Part shown: in pieces, positions 12,301 through 23,500 of the stretch
Numbering within the stretch: position 1 is the first letter of the stretch
Layout: the number at the start of each line of letters is the position of its first letter
Origin: Ectocarpus siliculosus
Lineage: Eukaryota > Sar > Phaeophyceae > Ectocarpales > Ectocarpaceae
Length of the DNA stretch: 64,000 bases
Reading direction: 5' to 3'
NCBI GenBank assembly: GCA_000310025.1
Contig: FN649149.1
Location: 3,516-67,515 of the forward strand
Translations under genes and position numbers: made by a program
The notes under the pieces: model-generated
Databases searched by the model: none
What the model saw: the letters and a program-made list of their open reading frames with translations, nothing else
What the model was told of the DNA's origin: nothing

Positions 12301-12862
12301 CACCTGCCGTTGTGTGGCGCTGTTGCTGGTAGTGACGGTGACGGGTGTTGTTGTTGTTGTTGCCGCAGTCGTTGCAATAGGTTCGTGTTTTTTTAGTAAT
12401 TCGGGAAAGTGTTGAGGAGGAAAGGAAGGTGGTTACGTGGGTCCCCCCCGGTGCTCTTTGCCATTTGTTCATCCTTCATTTGCATGCCATCGATGCACCA
12501 TGCAAGGCTGGGAAAACACGTACTGCCACGAGTCTCGACGGTCTCAGTTTGACTCTGTCTTGCTGGCCATCGGTGATCGTTCCTGCGGGAACAATGGGGC
12601 GCGTGGTCAATGGTCTTAACAGCTGAGGCATGCGTTTACATGAGTACACTCCACCCCCCCGCGCTGCCTGGGTGCTTGATCCTTGTTTTCTCTCAGCGAA
12701 CTTCCCATGTCCAAGTTTCTGGGGGATGTTCCAGGGAACATCGTGGCCGGCAACCAAATTTGGCATTCTTGGTGGGGAGACGTTGAGCCTGCCGCGGACG
12801 GGGCGGGCTCTCCCCTAGACACTGACTGCTTCTGCTCGACGGAAACGTGCGAGGACGCCTAA
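9382..12862 (+). CDS. YHS-domain, single-pass membrane protein
   Basis: Four exons: 9382-9825, 11127-11175, 11862-11964 and 12697-12862, giving 253 residues, with every junction agreeing in phase. The N-terminus has a His/Gln run (residues 28-37) and one hydrophobic segment (about 45-66) followed by RRK, suggesting a membrane anchor. The YHS-type region starts late in exon 1 (ALYNGYKFWFESAENKAMFE), continues in exon 2 (SPKSYIPQWGGFCSWG) and exon 3 (NADELGPPADPNQWLITDDG, then LHFFR). It matches the family pattern of tyrosine-rich strand, GGFCxWG, LGPPxDPxxW and aromatic end. Exon 4 ends in a Cys-rich tail, CFCSTETCEDA. YHS domains occur in metal-handling and unknown proteins, so the function here is not known. 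A later start at residue 15 or 16 is possible. A hairpin element ends 141 bp upstream, and intron 1 carries telomere-like repeats. Confidence 0.87.
10330..10890 (+). repeat. Two copies of a dispersed repeat with a telomere-like core
   Basis: At about 10435-10480 and 10797-10890 the sequence GGGTTAGGGTTAGGG is followed by a short spacer, then CTGCGTRYCCCCTCCCT. The second copy is preceded by CATGTTGGATGAAGCATAC. The same order recurs at 52128-52195 and, reversed, at 37115-37206. Both copies lie in intron 1 of the YHS gene. Confidence 0.75.
12148..12230 (+). repeat. Dispersed repeat, copy 1 (second copy at 37503-37590)
   Basis: TTCAGGGCATCCCGCTAAAC, then GGAACCGCT, then CCGGG recurs nearly unchanged at 37503-37590. 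It lies in intron 3 of the YHS gene. Two copies only, origin unknown. Confidence 0.6.
12560..12660 (-). repeat. SINE-like repeat, partial copy
   Basis: Shares GGTCAATGGTCTTAAC, GAGGCATGCGTTTACATGAG and TACACTCCACCCCCC with the other members at 22206, 26505, 36036, 40875, 43325 and 51469. It ends 37 bp before YHS exon 4. Strand is given in the sense that shows a weak pol III A-box-like motif. Confidence 0.5.
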
Positions 12863-13202
12863 GCCAAGCCGGCTCGTCCCTTTCTCCTGGGGGGGTGCGT
12901 GACCACTCCATGGTCGTCGTCACCTACTACCTCTCTCAATGGGGCTCGTTATTGCCGTGAGGGGCGGCAAACCAACCGCAGCTCACGCCTCCCGTCTCCC
13001 CTTCGTCGCGAATCCAATTTCGCTGCTAGTGTTTGTTGGGTGTTTGGACGAAAAGTAACGGTCGACCTCTACTCCGTCGAAATCCATTTCGCGCAGTGTT
13101 GCAGGCTTGACCTCTCTTCCGTCATACTCCATTTCACATAGTTGCGCCTTTCGTTGCGCGTGCATCCGGATCTGAAGCTGTATCTGTGTTTTTTTCCCAT
13201 AG
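12863..13202. other. Gene-less stretch after the YHS gene
   Basis: Probably the 3' UTR of the YHS gene plus spacer. An ATG at 12910 opens a short frame (MVVVTYYLSQWGS) that stops being convincing before a GTGAGG; nothing firmer is visible. Confidence 0.4.
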
Positions 13203-14832
13203 GAGTATCGTCGGAAGCACCACCGTTTTTTTTGCCGCGTACGTCTAGGCATCGCCAACGTCGAACTACTTGTGGCGGACGCCTAGTCTCCATTGGGACA
13301 ATGTGCATAGAACAGTGTGGTTGTGTTGGGCATGGTCTGATGGAAGTATCCAAGGTGGTAGCCTAGCCGACCTGCCCTACAGCAGTGGAGGCGTGTGTCT
13401 TGTTTACCCCGGTGACGATGACACTAGGGATGCTACGGGAGTGGGTCGCACACAAAGGGCGATAACATGCGACTGACGCTGATTGTTGGAATGGATTGCA
13501 GGTCAAGAATGTTACGGGGTTCGACTGTCTGATACGATGCACTTTGTTTTGGGGGCCACAACTTCCGATTATGTTGAAACGGTTCGGCAGGTATGTTTTC
13601 CGTCGAACCCTGTATGTTGCGCGCATGTAAGGTTTGTCTGGTACCATGTACTTCGGGTTTTCTGTTGAATCAGTGAATCTCCGACTTGTTGATAAATCGC
13701 ATCATGGAGTGGACTGTTGCTTGCTTATAAAAAAATGCGTATTTAGTGGAAAAAACAGTTTTGAGACAACCATAATCGAGTTTGCAACAAAGTTGGCGTG
13801 AAAACTGGCGTGTGAGCTACGAGCTACCGTGTTTGTTGCTGTGACAGCCTCTGTTGCCCGGCCTCGGGTTAAGCAAAATGGCGATCAATTTTTGGCGAAA
13901 AAAGGAAAAGAAAGTCGTGGGATATCAATGACAGCGTTCTCGTGTAGTGTTTACACATTTTTCGCGCTTATTTAAATGTCATTGGCTGAAGCATGCGTAC
14001 ATAAGGAGGCCGTCCCCGCTTCCGTTCTCAAGCCTGAAATAATGGGCAAAAAAACAAAGCGAGCTTGGGACTAGCAACACCGATGAAATTCGTTGGCTTG
14101 CTTTCAACAATACTTCGTAAATGACAGCGTTTTCGGGTAGCGTAACGCCAGGGCCGACTTCTCTCCCACGATGATGTCATCGTTAGCATGAGTGGACGAA
14201 CTGCATCAGCGGCAGCGTGCGATGCTGCCGTGATTTTTGTGGAGCAAACACCGAAATAGAAGGTGAGTGGACGAGATTACGAGACAGCAGCTGAAGCCAC
14301 CAAGTTCGCGACGCATGGCGAATGCAACCGAAACAGTACGACCAACAAAAAGGAAGCGCAACGTCCATTGAAGACACGGCGCAAACTCGCACGACCTGTT
14401 GTAATATTGTAATCATGTGCAAGTGCGTGGCTTCGAGCCACCGTGTTGATGGCTAGTCGAATGACACATGACCATCATTGTCCAACAGGACACTGTGGCG
14501 TGATAGACGAAGTCCAGCAGACAAGCGCGGCAGGCAGGGAGGCCATCCTTTGGAGAAAAAAAGGAAAAGTGGCACGCAGTTTGCTGATTGGTCAAAAACC
14601 CTTGCGGTGCAATTTTCGCAGACAACACGTGAAGCGTGGCGAATGTCCCCGCATGTCTGCCTGTGGCGTTCTTGTTTTTTTCTTTTTTTATTTCCTGCAG
14701 AGATTGGATCACGTCTCGAGGTCGACGAGGGGGGCAACAACAAGAATACCCAAGAAACTCCAGGCAAGAAAAAGAAGACGGCAACCAAAGCCCCCTCCCT
14801 TAACCAACGCCATCATCCATTCAAGACACTGA
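13203..14832 (+). CDS. Possible unidentified small gene, frame uncertain
   Basis: Two segments have good splice borders. 13502-13590 lies between TTGCAG and GTATGT. A terminal segment starts at 14701 after a long T-rich tract and CCTGCAG. Joined in one phase they give LSDTMHFVLGATTSDYVETV, then a basic tail (RIPKKLQARKRRR), ending with TGA near 14832. Joined in another phase they give VKNVTGFDCLIRCTLFWGPQ and a tail ending at TAA 14801-14803. A third phase of the terminal segment is open to 14876. An acceptor before 13203 may mark an earlier exon. No family is recognisable. The segments could also belong to a non-coding transcript, so confidence is low. Confidence 0.3.
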
Positions 14833-14970
14833 AGAATCATTCCCCCGCGAAGGGGGGCAGGCATACAGTGCCCTAGCGGCGGATGCACGGGGCCCCATCC
14901 ACTCCTGCTCCGCTGGGGTTTTCTACACGTCAGGCTTTCTTTGTTCTTGCACCCGGGGTTCGGGGTTTAT

Positions 14971-17900
14971 CTAGTCCACGCCCGCCATGTTGACGTCGGC
15001 GTCCGCGGCACCGGCAGCAGGCTTGCCGCCGTTGCGGGAGCGGTCCTTGCGGGCCAGCAGCGCAACGCGGTCCTTGTCCATCTTGATCTTGGTGATCTGG
15101 ACCTTGGAAGGGTGGATGCCCACGTGCACCGTGTTGCCTGAGACGCAATCGTCGTCGTTCACGAGGGAAGTTGTCGGTGACAAAAAATCAGACTCAGACT
15201 CGCTCGTCTTGTGTGTGTAACGGATCGGGATGGGCTTTTGCAATTTACCCCTAAAAGAACCCTTCTCGTCTGGTCTACCCAAAAAAAAAATTAAAGGCTG
15301 GCAAATCGCGGGGGCGGGGGGGTGTGGAGCTAACCTTCATTCAAAATCTGGCAAGGACGATTCTCTCTTTCCACAGCAAGAGTACCACACGTTATTGCCG
15401 GACAAGTTATTGTTGTTGTTGTTGGTCTTCACAATGCAAACCGTTCTGGTCTCCACTCAGTCTCACATATTGCAGCTAGCTACACACAACAGTTCCAACA
15501 GCAAGGAAAGGGCCAAGGCGCCTCACCGTTGGCCTTCTCCCTCGTGATGCGCTCGATGTGGATCACGAACTTGCGGCGGTAGCAGGTCTCCACCTTCCCC
15601 TCGCGGTTCTTGTACGCCCCTCGGACCACCATCACTTCGTCACCCGCCCGCACGGGCAGGGATCGGACCTGACAACGTGGAGGGTGCATGTATCAAGAGA
15701 GGAAGAAAGTCTGTCAAAAAAAGACAAGACACCGTCAGACACTCTTCGGCGCGAAAATAGGAGAGGCGACAAACACTCCTCTGCCCTCATTCGCAGCGGT
15801 CAATTCGCGAAAAGTTTCCATCTTCAAGGTGGAAACGAGAAAAGCGAATGAAAGCATGGCAAAACAATATTTCCCAAGGACAAGAGAAAAAAACAAAACA
15901 CTTTTATAGGCCTTCGTGAATCGAATATGAAGGAGGTCAATGCAAGAGAAGGGCCAAAGGCGAACAACGTCCATTGGATACTTGCAGAAGCTGAGTCTTC
16001 AAAAATCGGGCGTCGCCTCGAACATCATAAGTCTGTGCCAGGCAACCTAGATATGTGCTAGAACCCGATGAGCGGTGGTGCCTCAGTCCATCGTAGTCTT
16101 GTATTTGCTCATCAAGGTCAAGATCAGCATCAAAGTCTTTATAAAGTTCGCTCATCATCGGTCACCACTTGAACAGCCCTCCACCTCACCAACAATCAGT
16201 ACCAGGCCGCCTACTGCTTTCCTACAACGCCGTTCCCCTGTTGCTATGCTACCACAGCAGTAAAACACAGAAATCGACTTTGAGCGGTGGTGCCTCAGTC
16301 CATCGTAGTCTTGTATTTGCTCATCAAGGTCAAGATCAGCATCAAAGTCTTTATAAAGTTCGCTCATCACAGGCCCACCGAAGTCCACATAACACGTGTC
16401 TACATCAGCAATCATTGCGGCAAACACACTGCAGCCGCGATTGCTGTACGATTGGGAAGAAGGCCCGTCATATTGAAGACTGAATATGCGATGGTTCCAC
16501 ACCTTGTGTTCGGAACAGATCTTGGTATTTTGCTGAGATAATCACAGGGCTTTCTTCGCATCACGCTATAGAGACTTACGTTCCAACATCACGGCTGCGG
16601 CATACTTCCAACGCACACGTACTTCGGTGTACCATGCAAGGCTGCTAGGTTGTTATCTACACGACTGCAAGGCTGCTTCAGTCCATCGCAGTCTTGCATT
16701 TGCTTATCAAGGTCAAGATCAGCATCAATGTCTTCATGGTTCCCTAATCACAGGTCCACCGAAGCACCCAAAAAACAAGCTTACATCAGGTATCAGGTAT
16801 ATGTATAGGGTTGGTACACAAAAGCAAGTACTTACATACACTGCAACCACGACTGCGAGGAAGGCCCTTCATATTGAAGACTGAAAATGCGATGGTTCCA
16901 CACCTTGTGTTCGGAACAGATCTTGGTATTTTGCTGAGATAATCATAGGGATTCCTTCGCACCGTGCTATTACGTTTTAGTCGAAAATTACGCCTAAAAT
17001 CGTCATGTACACCACAACAAGGTGCCTCAGTCTATCCTAGTCTTGTATTTGCTCATCAAGGTCAAGATCAGCATCAAAGTCTTTGTAAAGTTCGCTCATC
17101 ATAGGTCACCACTTGAACATCCCTCTTATGACACCAACATTCTTTTACCAGGCCGCATACTTTGTATATTTCTTGCGCTTGTTGTGGCCATGGCACACCA
17201 GCAAACACAGAAATCGGCATCGAGCAATGGTGCCTCAGTCCATCGTAGTCTTGTATTTGCTCATCAAGGTCAAGATCAGCATCAAAGTCTTTGTAAAGTT
17301 CGCTCATCATAGGTCACCACTTGAACATCCCTCTTATGACACCAACATTCTTTTACCAGGCCGCATACTTTGTATATTTCTTGCGCTTGTTGTGGCCATG
17401 GCACACCAGCAAACACAGAAATCGGCATCGAGCAATGGTGCCTCAGTCCATCGTAGTCTTGTATTTGCTCATCAAGGTCAAGATCAGCATCAAAGTCTTT
17501 ATAAAGTTCGCTCATCATCGGCCACCATTTGAACAGCCCTCCACCTCACCAACAATCAGTACCAGGCCGCCTACTGCTTCCCTACAACGCCGTTCCCCTG
17601 TTGCTATGCTACCACAGCAGTAAAACACAGAAATCGACTTTGAGCGGTGGTGCCTCAGTCCATCGTAGTCTTGTATTTGCTCATCAAGGTCAAGATCAGC
17701 ATCAAAGTCTTTATAAAGTTTGCTCATCACAGGTCCACCGCCACACACGCCATGCCGCCTTCTACACCAAACAAGGCGGCGTTACGGCCGCTACAAGCCA
17801 GAGGTAAGCACAATTGTTGTTCAGACTTCTGCTGTTCAGACTTCACGGCGAAGGGTATCGGCAAAAGGATGAACTACAGTACGTCTTCCGATTCCGCGGC

Positions 17901-18890
17901 TACGGATGACCAACCCTTAGCCGCGTCTCGCATAGCACCATGAAAACAGACTTATTTCGCACCAAAGGGTGCAGCAAACACGGAGCCCCCCCACGTCGTG
18001 TTTTCTAGCTGGCATGTACCGTGGGTTGTTAGGACAGGATAAATTGTCGGCAACACAGCGAGCACCGACTGCTGCATGTATGATCCCAAGAGGACACCAA
18101 ACTTCATTGTTGCACCTGTGGTGCCATTTGACTTTACTACAACATGGTCGATCGGCCCTATACAGGGGACACTATCGTACTCGAACATCCCCGTGACGTT
18201 TACCAAGCTCCCCCCTAGCAGTTTCACGTAGCAGCCACCCCTGCGGGTGTTGCCTCCTTTCTTCGCTCTCTTACGGGAGAAAAGGGTCCAGAATTAAAGT
18301 CTTGAAGAGGATGGGTCGGTCTGTACAACACAAAACGACCATTGCTACACAAATAAACGTTCCGTGTACTGGCTTACAAAGTCAAATTAAGCCCGTATCC
18401 AGTCCCCACTCACCGCAAAGACTCCCGACACATGTGTTGCCTACTACTGCTGTGCTGTGGTATCATCGCGAACGAGTGTCTTTCTGCAGTAATCGCATGT
18501 ATGGCTTTCGTCCCACTCACAGCAAAGACTTGAAAACACATCCCGTCGACTACATACTGCTCTGTGGTATGTTCGAGAAAGGGTATCTTTCCATCGGCGA
18601 TCGTACGTAAGGCTTGGGTCCCCACTCGTTGCAAAGACTCCCAACACATCCCGACTGCGGTACAGCAGAACCATCGCGAACCGGAAGTCTTCTTCTGGAG
18701 TGTTCCACCAATGTGTGTAGACCATGTCTAAGAAGATGGTAAGTGTATGATGTGATACTCACGTTGTACTTCTCGAAGAGGTCCTTGCTGAGGCCAGCGG
18801 ACATGAGCACCCTGCGGGCCTCGGAGTGAGCTCCGAAGTGCGCCTTGCGGCTCTTACGCCGAGAAGACGCCACATTAGGGTTGAGCTTCA
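14971..18890 (-). CDS. RPL26: Ribosomal protein L26 (uL24), large-subunit protein
   Basis: Three coding exons on the minus strand: 18890-18763, 15668-15527 and 15137-14971, about 145 residues. Exon order gives [19 protein letters not shown], then [10 protein letters not shown], then [19 protein letters not shown] (the KOW motif), [19 protein letters not shown] and [20 protein letters not shown]. This is the expected cytosolic L26 sequence and length, with an acidic/Gly-Ala tail ending NMAGVD. Phases match at both junctions (0, then 1). Exon 1 as visible begins TGAAGCTC right after TGCAG, so the start codon appears to be split: A on an upstream exon, TG here. I could not locate that upstream exon. 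The 3.1 kb intron 18762-15669 contains a minisatellite (16050-17745) and a second tandem array (18402-18690). Confidence 0.93.
16050..17745. repeat. Minisatellite of about 210 bp units that keeps an open peptide on the minus strand
   Basis: Seven units start near 16077, 16289, 16675 (diverged), 17021, 17229, 17437 and 17649. Spacings are 208 or 212 bp except around the diverged unit. Each has a conserved part of about 80 bp (GTGCCTCAGTCCATCGTAGT and onward) and a linker of two types. Read on the minus strand, the conserved part encodes [17 protein letters not shown] and a further stretch ending DYDGLRHH, open in all well-kept units. A second motif (GATGGTTCCACACCTTGTG) is duplicated at about 16490 and 16891. 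It lies in an intron of RPL26, same strand as the peptide. Confidence 0.9.
18402..18690. repeat. Tandem array of about 105-113 bp units
   Basis: Three units start near 18409, 18514 and 18627 with CACTCAC or CACTCGT followed by GCAAAGACT and ACACATCCCG. Each unit ends with a TGGTATSWTCGMGAA-like stretch. It lies in the RPL26 intron, close to the first coding exon. Confidence 0.75.
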
Positions 18891-20521
18891 CTGCACTCCG
18901 ATCGAACGGCGGAGGACAAGGGGCGGGGGCCGCATAGCGGTCATCAGTTTCAAGTATTTGAGGACGTAAGTGGATAGGTGGATGAAAATATCCAGAGAAG
19001 CAGGGTGCAGGCACGTAGGCACAAATCCAAAGAGTGGCGTAATCGCCGCCCAAGATATATACGATACTGGTTGTAGGTGAGTGCCGTGTGTAGACTGCAG
19101 CAACTGATGATTTGTGCATGGCAGTCGCGAGTAGCGTTGGTTGCTTCATTGAAATCGAAATTAATAGACGTTCCGCGACGCGCACTAGTACTTCTCTCGC
19201 GCATCGTCACAATGTCTGCTTGTTTGCTATATAGCCAACATCGCAACACGCCTACTGCTCATAGCATTCGGGCGCCTCAGCAATGCCAACATCGCAACAC
19301 ACGCCAGTTATTTTCGGAGGGCACTACTGCCGTAGAGGCGCTATAAATGCGACGAGATCAGAATTCGTGTGCGGCTGGCTTCCCCGCAGATCGATACGAC
19401 ATATTGACAATCGACGGCAGCCACTATCTAGCAACGCTAGCAGAAGGGCAAGCCGGTCGACGATACACACAACAACTCAGACAGACGGCGAAAAAACAAG
19501 CTGCGCTCCTGCGACGAAGGAAAGGTAGATACCACCAGCTCCGCATCTCGTGTGACAACAGCAGTAGTGAGATGGCTCACACGCCGCCTGGTGTGGCTCC
19601 GCCATGAAACACAATTAGTGTCAACACTTCTGCGAGACAGCCGAGAAGCAGGCGAGCAACGCTGCAAGCGTTTGCTAGCGGTCGTAGCCCTGCAAACCGC
19701 GACCAGAGGTGGTGCTTGCCCGTGCACAGCGGCATACATACTTCACCAGGAGCCATGAGAGCATCTGTACCACTGCTGGGTGCTTGACTGAGATACAAAC
19801 AAAGCAGGCCAATCGTCCTTCGGCTTTTGACTAGCTGCCTTCAGTGAAACATTGCGGCTAGCTAAGCACAGCACTACCCCCAACATGCACACATAGAGCT
19901 ATCATCGCGTCACGGCTCCCCTAGTGGGATAGGCGGCGGCTGCACGGCCACAGCTCAAAAAATGGGTGGCAACTGGTGATCAAGCCTCTCGAAGAAAGAG
20001 GTGTGTGTGGCTTCACGTCTCTCCACCATTGAACGGCCGAGACAAGCCTGATTCTTGCACTGAATACAACAGAGACGGCACACACACCGCCTGTTTTCCA
20101 AAGCACTCACTGTCGAAAGAAGAACAGGTGGAACCTCCCCCGACGTCCTGTGATCCAGCAGGGTGGCAAAGAAAGGTAGCCTACAACTCAGCACCATTCA
20201 CGTACGTCCTTCACGGGAGCGCCGTAACTCAAAACTACCCCCCTAAATGATGCAGCGTTTCATACCTGCGTCATCCCCTCGCTATAGGTTTGAATGTACG
20301 GCCCTCGACTCGAGACAGAGGAACAGGGCGAAGCGAGAGGTCACACTCGCAGCAGTCGCACACACGCAGACAGCCTTGCTCAATCACCGCTTGTGTTCCA
20401 CCCGACGTGCGTCCGGAAATACATTGAACTGATCGTGTTTGGGGGGAAGCCGTGTGATCCACAAGTTGGAAGAGGGGAGGAGCAGAAAACGGGACACACA
20501 CACACCGCAGCAGGGCGAACC
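18891..20521. other. Divergent intergenic region between RPL26 and eIF3e
   Basis: It should contain the promoter and first non-coding exon of RPL26 (minus) and the promoter of eIF3e (plus). I see no reliable TATA box or other regulatory motif. A short direct repeat (GCCAACATCGCAACAC) occurs at about 19226 and 19281. Nothing else is supportable. Confidence 0.5.
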
Positions 20522-23500
20522 ATGAGCGAAGCTGTCGAGGCCGTACCGGCCTCCAGGACCACCAGCCAGTATGACCTAACCCGGACCATCAGCAAGTACT
20601 TGGATCTGCACATGATGTTTCCGCTGCTGGACTTCGTGGAGATGTCGAACATCTACCCCGCGGACCAGGTCGCGCAGGCCCGGCTCGACCTCCTCGACGG
20701 GACGAACATGGTGCGTGGGTCGTGAAGAGCAGAACCGGTTGGAAGACAGCAGTGAAGCAGTCGTATGATTGCAAGCACGAAGAGCATCATGATTGCAATG
20801 CTAGCAATTGTTTTATGCAGGAAGTCGTGAAGAATATTTTCGCACGGACGGTGTTTATATTTAGGGCACCTATTACTTCCCTCTGTAGATACCTTCCAGG
20901 CCTGCTTCGCCGGGTGGATGACAGCGTCAATGACAGCGGTATATGCATACATGACGAAGCATTCACAGCTCTTTGAGGCGGCCACAAACCCGAGGAGTAG
21001 TTCGGCAGCCGTGACAGCAGTAGATTGGTCTTGTTTTTCGCGGTGCAACAGGCAGCGCAACGATAGTGGGCGTGACACGTGCTTTCCGGGTTGTCATGAA
21101 TCATTTGAATTTTGGTGACATACGGCGGTGCCCTCTGAAAACGGTTCACACGTTCACACCAGGAGCCAAGCTACGAAGCACACACACACACCGGTTGCAG
21201 GTTCCCTACAAGTACTTGTTACCCTTGAACGCAGCTATGTATCCGCTATGGAGAACAACTCGTATGCGTCTCGTGTTGTCTGAAGGATAAGAGCGTGTGG
21301 TTTGATGCACATCGTGCGCTTCGGTCTAAAGACGCATGAGGTCGAAGTATTTAATAGCGGATTCGACGCTGTGTGAAATTGACGAGCTTGTACTTGCCAG
21401 TGTGTTTGATGCCAGGCAGCGCCTCGAGATTGCTGTGTTTGGGTGTCGAGTGTTGCGGGACATGTTTCGACACTTGAGACCGAAACCGAAAACATTCGCC
21501 ACTAGACGACTGAAGTACTTGGAGTGCACTGGCCAGACGATGAACTAATCTCTCGACACAACCCCTGAAACACACAAGCCGCAGCCCAAAGACCTTGCCC
21601 GAAGACCTTACGCCCCGGGTATCTGTATGAGCTATTGTAGAAGAGCTGGCTGCATTATATGCAGCACTGCATTCTTGCGAGGCAGTGTACTTGCGATAAA
21701 GATAAGCATGGAAGATGTCACAGAGAGAAGTTGATGTCTCAAGCTCGAAGGTGCGTGGGTGCTGAAAACCGCTTACACTGCGCTGTCCTACACATCCAAC
21801 ACCGAGACATGTTTGTCTTCCAAAGCAGTTGCAGCTTGCGATCACCATTGCTGTGCAGCAGCAGCAGCAGCAGCAGCGGCAGCCGTAACGACACCAGTGA
21901 CAGCACTCAAATCTACCTCTACGGCATGTTTCCAGCCCCCTGATGTCTGCGTCTGCGACGTGTTGCTGGCCCCTGGATGACCGCTGCTCCCCTGCTTTGC
22001 TTACCACTTAAGCCCAACGTTGCGCATGTCAACGAATCTGACCAACATATTTCTTTGTCATGCAACCAACCTGACGACCTATGTAATGCGATCGATGGAC
22101 GAACCGATGGCGGGGGAAATTTGCAGAGCGACTACGCAATGGAGATCTACAAAAGCCTCAACAGCACGGATGAAGACCCGCCCGGTGAGAAGAGATGCCA
22201 CGGGGCGGGGGGGCGGGGTGCTCATGTAAAACGCATGCCGGAGTAGAGAAACCGTTGACCTCGCATCCCTACAACGCCGGGACGGAGTGATATGCCGGGT
22301 TTTGTCTGGCTGCATTGCACAAGGATGAACCAGAAGGGACAGCGAGGGCGGGGGGGGGGGGGGGGGAAAAACCAAAAGAAAAGGGAAAGGGGGGGGTTTT
22401 CCTTTTTTATGGAGCCCCATACCGTTGGGCCCCAGGGTTCCCGCCTCCCAAAAGGGGGCCAAAAAATCCCCGGATGCTTGGCCGCCGCCCTTTTTTAAGT
22501 GAGGGGATACCCGGGCCTTTTTCTTCCCCCCCCCAGGCATTTATTTCTTTTTGGCTTCCCCAAAAACGGGCAAAACCTACCCCCGGGCCAACTGGGAAAA
22601 CCAATATTTTCCCTCTTTAAACCCCCCCCAAAGATGCTGTGAAAAATTCTTTTTTTTGCTTTAAATCCCCCAACCTACCCCGACCCCGATCCCGGTGTCG
22701 GGGNNNNNNNNNNNNNNNNNNNNNNNNNNNNNNNNNNNNNNNNNNNNNNNNNNNNNNNNNNNNNNNNNNNNNNNNNNNNNNNNNNNNNNNNNNNNNNNNN
22801 NNNGGGGGGGGGGGGGGGGAGAGACGAGAGGAGAGGGGAATGGTGGGGGTTGTCGTTGTGTATGGAGCGCAGTACGGTTGGCACCAAGGCTACCTGCGTC
22901 CAAAAGGGTGTCATAGTAGTCCCTGTATGCTTGGCTGCTGCAGTTGTTGATGTGAGGGTATACCGGTGCGTTTTCGTTCACCTCGCATGCTATTGATTGC
23001 TTGTTGTCTTCCCGAAGACGGGCAGAAGCTGACGCCTGGCACAGCTGGAGAACCGATGATTTCGCGTCTTATAGCAGCAGCAGATGATGCTGTGAAAATT
23101 CGTTGTTTGTGCTTGACATCCGCGATCGTACCGCGACCCGTATCCGGCTGTCGGGCTGACTTGACTCGACACGACAGACATGGTGGAACGTCGCGCGGAG
23201 GTGTTCGCCCGCATGTCTACCCTTAAGGATGAGGCTGGCATCCTGACGGAGGTCTTCGCCGACAAGGTGCGTGGGTAACGCAACACGTTTTGTTGTATTG
23301 TTTGCTGTTATGATGCCCTTTGCGGTTGGGTCAGCCTGCGCAGTTGGTATTAACCCTCGCCTGCGCAGGGTGATACTGTCACGGCTGTCGCCCGGTTGTC
23401 TTGTTGTGTTCGCCCGGGGCCTTTGAACGGTGGTTGTACGACTGCTGGTGTTGTCGGCGCACCCCTGCAGCAGCGATCGACACGCGGAATGCCCACCTCC

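Noticed and set aside
16050-17745. CRISPR array
   Set aside because: Repeats of about 80 bp with linkers of only two types that are themselves repeated, in a eukaryotic intron. This is a minisatellite.
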